Assembly: GCA_905214265.1 (NCBI GenBank)
Contig: CAJMLQ010000001.1
Location: forward strand, 1 to 64,000
Source: an uncultured bacterium
GTDB taxonomy: Bacteria > Bacillota > Clostridia > Oscillospirales > Ruminococcaceae
DNA: 64,000 nucleotides
Direction: 5' to 3'
Below are positions 18,429-26,405 of this stretch, piece after piece (the stretch's first letter is position 1; every line of letters starts with the position of its first letter). The notes below the pieces were generated by a model. That model was given only the letters and a program-made list of their open reading frames with translations. It ran no database searches and was not told where the DNA came from. The position numbers and the translations under genes were made by a program.

Positions 18429-18978
18429 GCTGACCCTGCTTCGGATCCTTCTTGTGCCAGTATTCCTGCTGTTCTTTTTGTGCGAGTGGATCCCGCTGCA
18501 CAACGTTTGGGCGCTTCTCGTGTTTGCGTTGGCCTCCGCCACCGACGCCATGGACGGACACATCGCCCGGAGCCGCAATTTGGTGACGGATTTTGGAAAG
18601 TTTCTGGACCCGGTGGCCGACAAGGTGCTGGTTTTCGCGGCGTTAGTCGCATTTATCGGCTTTGGCTGGGCCAGTTCCGTGGCAGTGATCATTATGATCG
18701 CCCGGGAATTTCTGGTCAGCTCCCTGCGGATGGTGGCCGCTGACAACGGCACCGTTATTGCGGCGGGAAAGCTGGGAAAACTGAAGACGGCGATGACGAT
18801 GGCGTCCGTCGTCGTGGTGTTGGTGCTGGCCGCGGTGATGGATTCCGGACTGCTGGCGGAGGATTTCCCCATCGGAACCATCAGCAATGTGCTGGTTTGG
18901 GTGTCGGCGGTCATGACTGTGATCTCCGGCATAGAATATCTTTGGAAAAATCGATCCCAGTTCAATTCCAGCAAGTGA
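18412..18978 (+). CDS. pgsA: CDP-diacylglycerol-glycerol-3-phosphate 3-phosphatidyltransferase
   Basis: A 188-residue integral membrane CDP-alcohol phosphatidyltransferase making phosphatidylglycerol phosphate. The complete signature D-x2-DG-x2-AR-x8-G-x3-D-x3-D is present in DAMDGHIARSRNLVTDFGKF followed by LDPVAD, near residues 43-68. Several hydrophobic segments flank it. The family includes other head-group enzymes; size and the rimO neighbour favour PgsA. Confidence 0.92.
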   Translation: MNTPNKLTLLRILLVPVFLLFFLCEWIPLHNVWALLVFALASATDAMDGHIARSRNLVTDFGKFLDPVADKVLVFAALVAFIGFGWASSVAVIIMIAREFLVSSLRMVAADNGTVIAAGKLGKLKTAMTMASVVVVLVLAAVMDSGLLAEDFPIGTISNVLVWVSAVMTVISGIEYLWKNRSQFNSSK

Positions 18979-18994
18979 TAAAGGTGGTCTGACT

Positions 18995-19717
18995 ATGCTA
19001 AATCGGCTGAGGGCGGACATCCGTGCCGTGAAGGAGCGGGATCCGGCGGCTCGGAACTCCGCCGAGGTGCTCCTGCTTTATTCCGGACTTCATGCGATTA
19101 TGCTTCACCGCCCTGCATATTTTCTCTATCGCCATCGCTGGTACTTCCTGGCGCGCTGGATCTCCCAGTTCGCCAGGTTTCTCACCGGTATTGAGATCCA
19201 CCCCGGCGCGAAGATCGGCGTCGGAGTGATGATCGACCACGGCAGCGGCATCGTCATCGGCGAAACCGCCGAGGTGGGCGACGGCTGTACCCTCTATCAG
19301 GGCGTCACCCTGGGGGGGACCGGCAAGGACAAGGGAAAGCGCCATCCGACCCTGGGCAAAAACGTCATGGTGGGCAGCGGCGCGAAAATCCTCGGGCCCT
19401 TCACCGTGGGAGATAACGCGAAAATCGCGGCCGGAGCCGTGGTTTTGGAGCCGATCCCTCCCGACAGCACAGCGGTGGGCGTTCCGGCTCGGGTTGTCCG
19501 GCAGAACGGCCAGCGGGTCTGTGCGCCAATGGACCAGGTCCACATCCCGGACCCGGTGTCCCAGGAATTGTGCATGCTGAAATTCCGGCTGGAAAAAACG
19601 GAGAAGCTGGTGGAAGAGCAGCGGAAGGTCATCGAAGCGATGCAGGCGGCTCGTTCTGCATTCGGCGAAAGAGCCCCCGCCCCCTTTGAGGACGACGGCG
19701 GTTGGGAAAAAGTATAG
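18995..19717 (+). CDS. cysE: Serine O-acetyltransferase
   Basis: A 240-residue serine acetyltransferase with an N-terminal helical part and a left-handed beta-helix of hexapeptide repeats (IHPGAKIGVGVMIDHGSGIV, then GTGKDKGKRHPTLGKNVMVG). The GTGKDKGKRHPT loop and MIDHGSGIVIGE are typical of CysE/EpsC. It acetylates serine with acetyl-CoA, the first step of cysteine synthesis. Cysteinyl-tRNA synthetase follows after 12 bases, so cysteine supply and charging appear co-expressed. The long charged C-terminal tail (KTEKLVEEQRKVIEAMQ) may form a short coiled coil. Confidence 0.94.
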   Translation: MLNRLRADIRAVKERDPAARNSAEVLLLYSGLHAIMLHRPAYFLYRHRWYFLARWISQFARFLTGIEIHPGAKIGVGVMIDHGSGIVIGETAEVGDGCTLYQGVTLGGTGKDKGKRHPTLGKNVMVGSGAKILGPFTVGDNAKIAAGAVVLEPIPPDSTAVGVPARVVRQNGQRVCAPMDQVHIPDPVSQELCMLKFRLEKTEKLVEEQRKVIEAMQAARSAFGERAPAPFEDDGGWEKV

Positions 19718-19729
19718 GAGTGAATTTGA

Positions 19730-21160
19730 ATGGCACTGAAACTTTATAACAGCCTCTCCCATGAGCGGGAGGACTTCGTGCCGGTGGAACCCGGCGAGGT
19801 GAAGATGTACACCTGCGGCCCCACGGTGTACCATTTTGCCCATATCGGCAACCTGCGCAGCTATATCATGGAGGACGTGCTGGAGAAATACCTGAACTAT
19901 GCGGGTTTCCACGTTAGCCGCGTCATGAACATCACCGACGTGGGTCATCTTTCCAGCGATGCGGACACCGGCGAGGATAAGATGCTCAAAGGCGCCAAGC
20001 GGGAGCATAAAAGCGTCATGGAGATCGCCAAATTTTATACGGACGCTTTCTTTGCCGATTGCGAAAAGCTGAACATCAAACGGCCGGAGGTGGTGCAGCC
20101 CGCTACCGGCTGCATCGCGGATTTCATCCGGCTGATCTCCGAACTTCTGGAGAAGGGGTACGCCTACCAGGCGGGCGGAAACGTCTATTTCGATACCTCC
20201 AAACTGGAGAAGTACTACGTTTTCAACGACCATGACGAGGAGGACCTGGAGGTCGGCGTCCGAGAGGGCGTGGAGGAAGACACCAACAAGCACAGCAAGG
20301 CAGATTTCGTCCTCTGGTTCACCAAATCCAAATTCGACGATCAGGAGCTGAAATGGGAGTCCCCCTGGGGGCTGGGCTACCCGGGGTGGCACATCGAATG
20401 CTCCGCCATCAGCATGAAATATCTGGGGGACCGCCTGGACATCCACTGCGGCGGCATCGACAACGCCTTCCCCCACCACACCAACGAGATCGCCCAGAGC
20501 GAAGCGGTGCTGGGGCATAAATGGTGCAATTACTGGTTCCATGTCCATCATCTGAATACGGCAAACGGTAAGATGAGCAAGTCCAGCGGCGAATTTTTGA
20601 CGGTCTCCCTACTGGAAAGCAAGGGTTATGACCCCATGGTGTACCGCTTTTTCTGCATGCAGTCCCACTACCGCCGGTCTCTGGCCTTTTCCTATGAGGC
20701 GCTGGACAACGCGGCGGCGGCTTACGGCAAGCTGGCAGCCCGCATCGCCGCCTTGGATCCCAGGGACGGGGAACTGGATAAGGCGGCTGCGGAGAAGCTC
20801 CGCGCCTCCTTCCGGGAGGGGATGGACAACGATCTGAACACCTCCCTGGCCGTTACGGCCCTTTATGACGTGCTGAAAGCGGACACCAACGGTCGGACTA
20901 AGCTGGCCCTTCTGGAGGAGTTCGACAGTGTGCTGTCCCTGAACCTGCTGAAGGCGGCAGAAAAGGTCCGCGCCAGCGCAGCACCCGCGGACGGCGAGGA
21001 GCTGCCTCCGGAGGTCCAGGCACTGGTGGAGGAGCGTGCCGCTGCACGAAAGGCAAAGGACTTCCAGAAGGCTGACGAGCTCCGTGGAAAGATCGCCGCG
21101 CTGGGTTATCAGGTCGAGGAGACCCGGCAGGGCACCCGCGTGACGAAAATCCAAGGATGA
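19730..21160 (+). CDS. cysS: Cysteinyl-tRNA synthetase
   Basis: A 476-residue class I aminoacyl-tRNA synthetase. The zinc and substrate motif [18 protein letters not shown] near residue 30 includes the HIGN signature, and [12 protein letters not shown] near residue 283 the KMSKS loop. WHIECSAIS and [15 protein letters not shown] are strongly conserved zinc-ligand regions of CysRS. The C-terminal anticodon-binding helical part is complete. The start at 19730 follows a weak AGGAG. No T-box is seen upstream; it is probably expressed with cysE. Confidence 0.97.
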   Translation: MALKLYNSLSHEREDFVPVEPGEVKMYTCGPTVYHFAHIGNLRSYIMEDVLEKYLNYAGFHVSRVMNITDVGHLSSDADTGEDKMLKGAKREHKSVMEIAKFYTDAFFADCEKLNIKRPEVVQPATGCIADFIRLISELLEKGYAYQAGGNVYFDTSKLEKYYVFNDHDEEDLEVGVREGVEEDTNKHSKADFVLWFTKSKFDDQELKWESPWGLGYPGWHIECSAISMKYLGDRLDIHCGGIDNAFPHHTNEIAQSEAVLGHKWCNYWFHVHHLNTANGKMSKSSGEFLTVSLLESKGYDPMVYRFFCMQSHYRRSLAFSYEALDNAAAAYGKLAARIAALDPRDGELDKAAAEKLRASFREGMDNDLNTSLAVTALYDVLKADTNGRTKLALLEEFDSVLSLNLLKAAEKVRASAAPADGEELPPEVQALVEERAAARKAKDFQKADELRGKIAALGYQVEETRQGTRVTKIQG

Positions 21161-21224
21161 CCGGCAAAATCAGGATCTGCCGCATACAATAGATAGAAAC
21201 GGGCAGAAAGGGCGGGAAGAGGAT

Positions 21225-22166
21225 ATGTTTGATAAAATTATTACCGTGACGCTGAATCCGGCGCTGGATGTCACTCTCTGGCTCAACGCGCTGGACTTTG
21301 TGGAACCCAACGAGACAGCCCGGGAGGTCCTGTATGCAGGGGGAAAGGGCGTCAACATCTCCCGGGTGTTGGCGTCCCTGGGCGTTTGCGCCAAGGCGCT
21401 GGGGATCTGCGGAAGTGACAACGCCGGGCGGTTCATCAGCCTTCTGGACGGCGACGGGGTGACCCACGATTTTGTTCACACTGACGGCGCCGTCCGGGAA
21501 AACCTCACCGTCAACATCCCGGACGGTCGATTTTTGAAGATTAACCGCAAAGGGAGCATAGTCCCGGTGGAGGCGATGCACCAGCTCCGGCGCAAGCTGG
21601 AGGACGAGCTGCAGGGCGGCGGAAAGACGCTGATGGTCTTTGCAGGAAGCCTTCCGCCCAACGTCACGCCGGAAGGGTACCGGTCGTTTCTGCTCTCCTT
21701 CCGGCGTGAGAATGTGTTTTTCGCGCTGGACAACGCCTTTTTCAAGCTGGAGGACCTGCAGGAGATCCAGCCGTTTATCGTGAAGCCCAATCTGCTGGAG
21801 TTCCGAAAGATGAGCGGCTCCGATTTGCGGACGGAGCAGTCCATCGTCAAGCTGGCGCGTTCCATGACGGGGTACGTGGAGCACACCCTGGTAAGCCTGG
21901 GGCCCAAGGGGCTGATCTACGCAGGTCCGGAGGGCCTTTACCGCCTGCACAACCAGCCGGTGAAGGTCAAATCCACTGTAGGGGCGGGGGACACCACTTT
22001 AGCAGCGTTTTTGGCCGCCCTGCAGCGGGGGCTGCCCGCCTCAGAGGCGGCGCGGTACGCGGTGGCCGCCGGAAGCGCATCCGTCACCTTGGACGGGACC
22101 GACGTGGTCAGCCCGGCCCTGGTAGAGTCGTTTCTCCCACAGATCTCGGTGCGGATACTCCGGTAA
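21225..22166 (+). CDS. PfkB-family sugar kinase, 1-phosphofructokinase-like
   Basis: A 313-residue PfkB kinase. TVTLNPALDVTLWLN at the N-terminus, GGKGVNISRVLASLG near residue 40 and GAGDTTLAAFLA near residue 253 (anion hole with the catalytic Asp) fit the 1-phosphofructokinase/tagatose-6-phosphate kinase branch. KPNLLEFRKMSG near residue 188 is the usual mid-domain motif. No fructose PTS or FruR lies beside it, so the sugar phosphate it uses is not fixed. ATG 21225 follows GGGAAGAGG. A terminator follows about 140 bases downstream. Confidence 0.9.
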   Translation: MFDKIITVTLNPALDVTLWLNALDFVEPNETAREVLYAGGKGVNISRVLASLGVCAKALGICGSDNAGRFISLLDGDGVTHDFVHTDGAVRENLTVNIPDGRFLKINRKGSIVPVEAMHQLRRKLEDELQGGGKTLMVFAGSLPPNVTPEGYRSFLLSFRRENVFFALDNAFFKLEDLQEIQPFIVKPNLLEFRKMSGSDLRTEQSIVKLARSMTGYVEHTLVSLGPKGLIYAGPEGLYRLHNQPVKVKSTVGAGDTTLAAFLAALQRGLPASEAARYAVAAGSASVTLDGTDVVSPALVESFLPQISVRILR

Positions 22167-22306
22167 GCATAGAACCAGAAAAGTGGATCCCTGCATAAAA
22201 CTTGCTGACGGCAGCAGTGTTTCCATGTAGGTTTCGTGAGGATCCAGGCTTTATTTGGCTGTGAAGCGGCCGGAAAGCGCATTTTGGGTACCACTGCGGG
22301 AAATCC

Positions 22307-22345
22307 ATCCCATCTCAAGGAATTTGTCCTGAGATGGGATTTTTT
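22307..22345 (+). terminator. Terminator after the PfkB kinase gene
   Basis: CCCATCTCAAGGA pairs with TCCTGAGATGGG and is followed by ATTTTTTCTTTT. It closes the upstream plus-strand run before the 14-gene unit. Bases 22167-22306 show no supported gene. Confidence 0.85.
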
Positions 22346-22416
22346 CTTTTTCCAAGGTGTCAGACTGTGATGATATTCTATCTGCTTCCAGAGACAGAAT
22401 AAAGAAAAAAAGGGGC

Positions 22417-22434
22417 TTGTTAGATTTTTCACAA
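22417..22434. promoter_or_regulatory. Candidate Rex operator
   Basis: TTGTTAGATTTTTCACAA is an 18-base imperfect inverted repeat matching the Clostridia Rex consensus TTGTTAAN4TTAACAA at all but two of the 14 defined positions. It lies about 80 bases upstream of the consensus promoter of the operon that ends with rex. Confidence 0.6.
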
Positions 22435-22512
22435 TTTTTATTCCCGGCTGCGTCAGATTCTGAAAAACCCTACAAAGTGCAGCCAAATCGTCGAAAAGAA
22501 CGGGCCGAATTG

Positions 22513-22541
22513 TTGACATTCGACGGAATCGGTATTATAAT
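22513..22541 (+). promoter_or_regulatory. Consensus sigma-A promoter of the malate-fumarate-Hdr/Flx operon
   Basis: TTGACA (22513-22518), exactly 17 bases, TATAAT (22536-22541): a perfect consensus. A 12-base palindrome AATATCGATATT (22539-22550) covers the end of the -10 and the predicted start site, a natural place for a second regulator. Confidence 0.85.
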
Positions 22542-22547
22542 ATCGAT

Positions 22548-22811
22548 ATTGAAATATGGATATTTTCTAGGATTGCGGCGGATCATCAACCTTATTTGCC
22601 CAGTCCTTTTTTTACGCAGAGCCCTGCGGAAAAAGGACCCCGCCAGTGCCCGTGGACGGCCGGACTTTCCGGCGAATGATGACCGTTGGAGGTGAGATGG
22701 GAACGATTTTTCTTGCCGGATTTTTCGGCAGTGTGAAACATTCCTTTTGGGCAGGCATCTTGTAATGGTATGACCATTCACCCGACTATCTGACAGATTG
22801 GAGAAGGTATT
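22548..22811 (+). other. Long structured leader of the operon
   Basis: About 264 transcribed bases precede the first enzyme gene. They hold a hairpin near 22603-22638 (GTCCTTTTT...CGCAG paired with CTGCG...AAAAAGGAC), a GCCGGA-CTT-TCCGGC hairpin near 22649-22663, a 22-codon frame with a strong ribosome site, and the 15-base inverted repeat AATGGT-ATG-ACCATT at 22764-22778. No known riboswitch class is recognised. Confidence 0.5.
22697..22765 (+). CDS. Possible leader peptide or small hydrophobic protein
   Basis: A 22-codon frame starts ATG 22697 directly behind GGAGGTGAG, a stronger ribosome site than many genes here, and ends TAA 22765. The peptide begins MGTIFLAGFFGSVKH and ends FWAGIL, so it is hydrophobic with one basic stretch. 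It stops 46 bases before the dehydrogenase start, where the inverted repeat AATGGT-ATG-ACCATT overlaps its stop codon. It could be a regulatory leader peptide or a short membrane peptide; chance is possible at this length. Confidence 0.3.
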   Translation: MGTIFLAGFFGSVKHSFWAGIL

Positions 22812-23759
22812 ATGACAAACAAAATCACCATTATCGGCGCTGGAAGCGTTGGCTCCACCATTGCGTACACCCTTGCTGTGAACGGCATCGCCTCCGAAGT
22901 CGTTCTCATCGACGTCAACACCCAGAAAGCGCTGGGTGAGGCCATGGATATCCGGCAGGCGACCCCGTTTGCCTCCCAGACCCAGATTTATGCGGGCAGC
23001 TACAGCGACGCGGAAGGCTCCAACATTGTCATCGTGACCTCCGGCATCGCCCGGAAGCCCGGCCAAAGCCGCATCGACCTGACCCAGACCAACGTTGACA
23101 TCATCAAGAGCATCATTCCGGACATCGTCCGCCACGCCCCCGAGGCTATTTACATCCTGGTCAGCAATCCGGTTGACATCCTGACCTACGTTTTCGGAAA
23201 AGTCTCCGGTTTGCCCACCAACCATGTTATCGGTTCTGGCACCATCCTGGACACCGCCCGGCTCCGGACCCGCCTGGCTGAGTATTTCTCCATCAGCCAG
23301 AAAAACATCCACGCTTACGTTCTGGGCGAGCATGGCGACAGTTCCTTCATCCCCTGGTCGATGGCCTCTATTTCCAGTATCCCCCTGGAAGACTACCGCA
23401 AGAGCCTGACCGTGGACGGTGACGTCCTGCCGGAGCTGGATGTGGCGGAAGTCGAAAAATATGTCCGCACCTCCGGCGGCAAGATCATCGGCCGCAAGGG
23501 CGCCACCTATTACGGCATCGCCGCTTCGGTATGTCATATCTGCCGCTGCCTCTTCAGCAGCACCGACACCATCCTGACGGTATCCTCCATGATGACCGGC
23601 GAGTATGGCCTCAGCGATGTGGCCCTCAGCGTTATGTCTGTTGTCGGCTCCGAGGGAATTAAGGGCAACATCTGCGCCAAGCTGACCGACGAGGAGCTGG
23701 AAAAGCTCCACCACAGCGCCGATGTCCTGAAGGACGTGATCCGTCAGATCAATATCTGA
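22812..23759 (+). CDS. LDH/MDH-superfamily dehydrogenase, probably malate dehydrogenase by its specificity residue
   Basis: A 315-residue NAD-dependent 2-hydroxyacid dehydrogenase with GAGSVGSTIA nucleotide-binding turn, LDTARLR (catalytic Asp and substrate Arg) near residue 150 and LGEHGDSS (catalytic His) near 175. Overall it resembles L-lactate dehydrogenase (SNPVDILTYV, IGSGTILDTAR). The substrate-specificity loop, however, reads SGIARKPGQSR, so the position of LDH Gln102 is Arg81, as in malate dehydrogenases (GIARKPGMSR). In Bacillus LDH a Gln102Arg change is known to switch preference from pyruvate to oxaloacetate. With fumarase 36 bases downstream, oxaloacetate to malate reduction is the better call; lactate dehydrogenase remains possible. 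Confidence 0.8.
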   Translation: MTNKITIIGAGSVGSTIAYTLAVNGIASEVVLIDVNTQKALGEAMDIRQATPFASQTQIYAGSYSDAEGSNIVIVTSGIARKPGQSRIDLTQTNVDIIKSIIPDIVRHAPEAIYILVSNPVDILTYVFGKVSGLPTNHVIGSGTILDTARLRTRLAEYFSISQKNIHAYVLGEHGDSSFIPWSMASISSIPLEDYRKSLTVDGDVLPELDVAEVEKYVRTSGGKIIGRKGATYYGIAASVCHICRCLFSSTDTILTVSSMMTGEYGLSDVALSVMSVVGSEGIKGNICAKLTDEELEKLHHSADVLKDVIRQINI

Positions 23760-23795
23760 CCCTGTTTTCTGCATGATATTTTTGGAGGTTACAGA

Positions 23796-25172
23796 ATGGA
23801 ATACCGCATTGAGCACGACTCCATGGGCGAAGTGAAGGTCCCTGCTGACCGCTACTGGGCCGCCCAGACCGAACGGAGCCACGAGAACTTCAAAATCGGC
23901 GTCGGCATCGAGACCATGCCCCGGGAGATCACCCACGCCTTCGGCATCCTGAAAAAGGCCGCCGCCATGGCGAACCACGCCCTGAAGCCCGAGAAAATGA
24001 CCGACGAGAAGCTGGCCGCCATTACCGGCGCCTGCGATGAGGTCATCAGCGGCGCATTGAACGACCACTTCCCGCTGGTGGTCTGGCAGACCGGCTCTGG
24101 CACCCAGTCCAACATGAACGCCAACGAGGTCATTGCCAACCGGGGCAATGAAATTGCCGGCAAAAAGCTGCTGCACCCCAACGACGACATCAACATGAGC
24201 CAGTCCTCCAACGATACCTTCCCCACTGCCATGCACATCTCCGCGGTGCTGGCCATCGAGGACAAACTCTTTCCCGCCATCGACCTGCTGGTGGAAACCT
24301 TCAAGCGCCTGGAAGCCGAGAACGAAGGCATCGTCAAGAGCGGCCGCACCCATCTTCAGGACGCGACCCCCATCCAGTTCAGCCAGGAGATCAGCGGCTG
24401 GCGTTCTTCCCTGGAAAAAGACCGCCGGATGCTGGAGATCGCCCTCCCCGAACTGAAAGAGCTGGCGCTGGGCGGCACCGCCGTCGGCACTGGGCTCAAC
24501 GCCCCGAAGGGCTTTGACGTCAAGGTTGCGGAGGCGGTTTCGGAACTGACCGGCAAGGATTTCGTCACCGCTCCCAACAAGTTCCACGCCCTGACCAGCA
24601 AGGATGAACTGGTGTTTGCCCACGGCGCTCTCAAGGCTCTGGCAGCGGACCTGATGAAGATCGCCAACGACGTCCGCTGGCTGGCCAGTGGCCCCCGCGA
24701 CGGCCTGGGCGAGATCTTCATCCCCGAAAACGAGCCCGGCTCCTCCATCATGCCCGGCAAGGTGAATCCCACCCAGTGCGAAGCCGTCACCATGGTGGCC
24801 GTCCAGGTCATGGGCAACGACGTGGCCGTGGGTATGGCCGCCTCTCAGGGCAACTTTGAGCTGAACGTCTTTATGCCGGTGTGCATCTACAACTTCCTCC
24901 AGTCGGCGCGGCTGCTGGCAGAGGTCATGGTCTCCTTCAACAACAACTGCGCGGTGGGCATCAAGGCCAACCGGGAGAAGATGCACCATAATCTCTATAA
25001 CTCCCTGATGCTGGTCACTGCCTTGAACCCCTATATCGGCTACGAAAACGCGGCGAAAACCGCGAAGAAGGCCTACAAGGACAACATCTCCCTGAAAGAA
25101 GCCTGCGTGGAGCTGGGCTTCCTCACTGCCGAGAAGTTCGACGAGGTCTTCCATCCGGAGCAGATGGCATAA
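23796..25172 (+). CDS. fumC: Fumarate hydratase, class II
   Basis: A 458-residue class II fumarase of the aspartase/fumarase superfamily, iron-independent. [17 protein letters not shown] near residue 102 and [15 protein letters not shown] near residue 315 are the FumC signatures; [13 protein letters not shown] near 185 holds the catalytic His. It interconverts malate and fumarate. Here it lies between the dehydrogenase and the Hdr genes, which points to the malate-to-fumarate direction feeding the fumarate reductase-like pair further down. Start ATG 23796 follows TGGAGG. Length is normal. Confidence 0.96.
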   Translation: MEYRIEHDSMGEVKVPADRYWAAQTERSHENFKIGVGIETMPREITHAFGILKKAAAMANHALKPEKMTDEKLAAITGACDEVISGALNDHFPLVVWQTGSGTQSNMNANEVIANRGNEIAGKKLLHPNDDINMSQSSNDTFPTAMHISAVLAIEDKLFPAIDLLVETFKRLEAENEGIVKSGRTHLQDATPIQFSQEISGWRSSLEKDRRMLEIALPELKELALGGTAVGTGLNAPKGFDVKVAEAVSELTGKDFVTAPNKFHALTSKDELVFAHGALKALAADLMKIANDVRWLASGPRDGLGEIFIPENEPGSSIMPGKVNPTQCEAVTMVAVQVMGNDVAVGMAASQGNFELNVFMPVCIYNFLQSARLLAEVMVSFNNNCAVGIKANREKMHHNLYNSLMLVTALNPYIGYENAAKTAKKAYKDNISLKEACVELGFLTAEKFDEVFHPEQMA

Positions 25173-25196
25173 CGCTGCGATTGGAGGAATCAAATC

Positions 25197-25979
25197 ATGA
25201 AATTCAGCTATTATCCGGGCTGCACCCTGAAAACCAAGGCAAAGGAACTGGACGCCTACGGGCGGCGCTCCGCCGAGGCTCTGGGGATTACTCTGGAAGA
25301 GTTGCCGGAGTGGCAGTGCTGCGGCGCAGTCTACCCCATGGCGAAGGATGAGATCGCCACTAAGCTGTCTTCCGTCCGCGCACTGGCCAGTGCCCGGGAT
25401 TTGGGCAACGGATTGGTCACCCTCTGCTCTGCCTGCCACCATGTGATCAAGCGGGTCAACGGCGATATGCAGAATGACAACGAGATTCGCACAAAAGTCA
25501 ACAATTACCTCCAGCTGGAGCCCCCTTATGAGGGCGAGACCCAGGTGCTGCACTATCTGGAGATGCTCCGGGACGTGGTAGGCTTTGACGAACTGAAAAA
25601 AAAGGTCGTGAATCCCCTGAAGGGCCGGAAGATCGGCGCCTATTACGGCTGCATGCTGCTGCGGCCCAGCAAGGAGATGCAATTCGACAACCCCGAGAAC
25701 CCCACCATCATTGAGGACTTCATCCGGGCCATCGGCGGCACTCCGGTGCTTTACCCCTTCCGCAACGAGTGCTGCGGCGGGTATGTGACCCTGAGCAAGA
25801 AGGAACTGGCGCAGAAGAAGGCCGACATGGTCCTGGAATCCGCCATGGAGAAGGGTGCGGAGGAACTGATCACCGCCTGCCCGCTCTGTATGTACAACCT
25901 GGACGCCAACAGCACCAGCCACAAGCTGCCGGTCCGCTATTTCACCGAGCTTCTGGCGGAAGCCCTGGGCGTGAAATAA
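25197..25979 (+). CDS. hdrB: Heterodisulfide reductase subunit B-like protein (HdrB)
   Basis: A 260-residue protein with two complete CCG domains: YYPGC, WQCCGAV and CSACHH in the first half, YYGCM, NECCGGY and CPLCMYN in the second. In methanogens such motifs bind the two non-cubane 4Fe-4S clusters that reduce CoM-S-S-CoB. A bacterium of this kind lacks that disulfide, so the acceptor must differ. Both motifs are intact, so the clusters should form. The gene opens a gapless hdrB-hdrC-hdrA run. ATG 25197 follows TTGGAGG. Confidence 0.92.
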   Translation: MKFSYYPGCTLKTKAKELDAYGRRSAEALGITLEELPEWQCCGAVYPMAKDEIATKLSSVRALASARDLGNGLVTLCSACHHVIKRVNGDMQNDNEIRTKVNNYLQLEPPYEGETQVLHYLEMLRDVVGFDELKKKVVNPLKGRKIGAYYGCMLLRPSKEMQFDNPENPTIIEDFIRAIGGTPVLYPFRNECCGGYVTLSKKELAQKKADMVLESAMEKGAEELITACPLCMYNLDANSTSHKLPVRYFTELLAEALGVK

Positions 25980-25995
25980 GAAGGAGGGATTGAAT

Positions 25996-26388
25996 ATGCC
26001 GGCTACCGAAAAAGAATTGGCGGAGACGATCCGCCGGATCAGCGGGGTGGATACCCGCAAGTGCATGAAGTGCGGCAAATGCTCCGGCACCTGTCCCGCC
26101 TTCGATGAGATGGACATTCATCCTCACAAATTTGTTTCCATGGTGGAGAAGGGGAAAATCGACGCGCTGATGCAGTCCAAATCCCTCTGGACCTGCCTTT
26201 CCTGCTTCGCCTGCGTGGAGCGCTGCCCCCGCAGCGTGGAGCCCGCCCGGCTTATCGAGGCTGTCCGGCTGGCTGTGATCCGGCGGCAGGGTGAGAATTA
26301 CCTCAAGGCGGATCAGATCCCCGAATTGCTGGACGAGAAGCTGCCTCAACAGGCCATCGCCAGCGCCTTCCGGAAGTACAGTAAATAA
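25996..26388 (+). CDS. hdrC: Heterodisulfide reductase subunit C-like ferredoxin (HdrC)
   Basis: A 130-residue protein with two 4Fe-4S motifs, CMKCGKCSGTCP near residue 24 and CLSCFACVERCP near residue 69. Size, spacing and the C-terminal helices match HdrC, which passes electrons from HdrA to HdrB. Start at ATG 25996 with AAGGAGG 8 bases upstream; the TTG two codons earlier is less likely. Sits 16 bases after hdrB and 17 before hdrA. Confidence 0.9.
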   Translation: MPATEKELAETIRRISGVDTRKCMKCGKCSGTCPAFDEMDIHPHKFVSMVEKGKIDALMQSKSLWTCLSCFACVERCPRSVEPARLIEAVRLAVIRRQGENYLKADQIPELLDEKLPQQAIASAFRKYSK

Positions 26389-26405
26389 TTTCGCAAAGGA
26401 TGGAA

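Noticed and set aside
22282..22345. T-box-like string GGGTACCACTGCGG followed by a terminator after the PfkB gene
   Set aside because: The core motif is scrambled relative to TGGTACCGCG, no Stem I or specifier region precedes it, and no gene follows closely. The hairpin is explained as a simple terminator.
22812..23759. Annotation as L-lactate dehydrogenase
   Set aside because: The specificity loop has Arg at the Gln102 position and the neighbours belong to malate and fumarate metabolism.
22470..26117. A 1215-codon open frame on the minus strand across the dehydrogenase, fumC and hdrB genes
   Set aside because: It is a by-product of the C-ending codons of the genes on the plus strand. It shows no domain, no ribosome site and a His/Ala/Val-rich composition typical of antisense readings.
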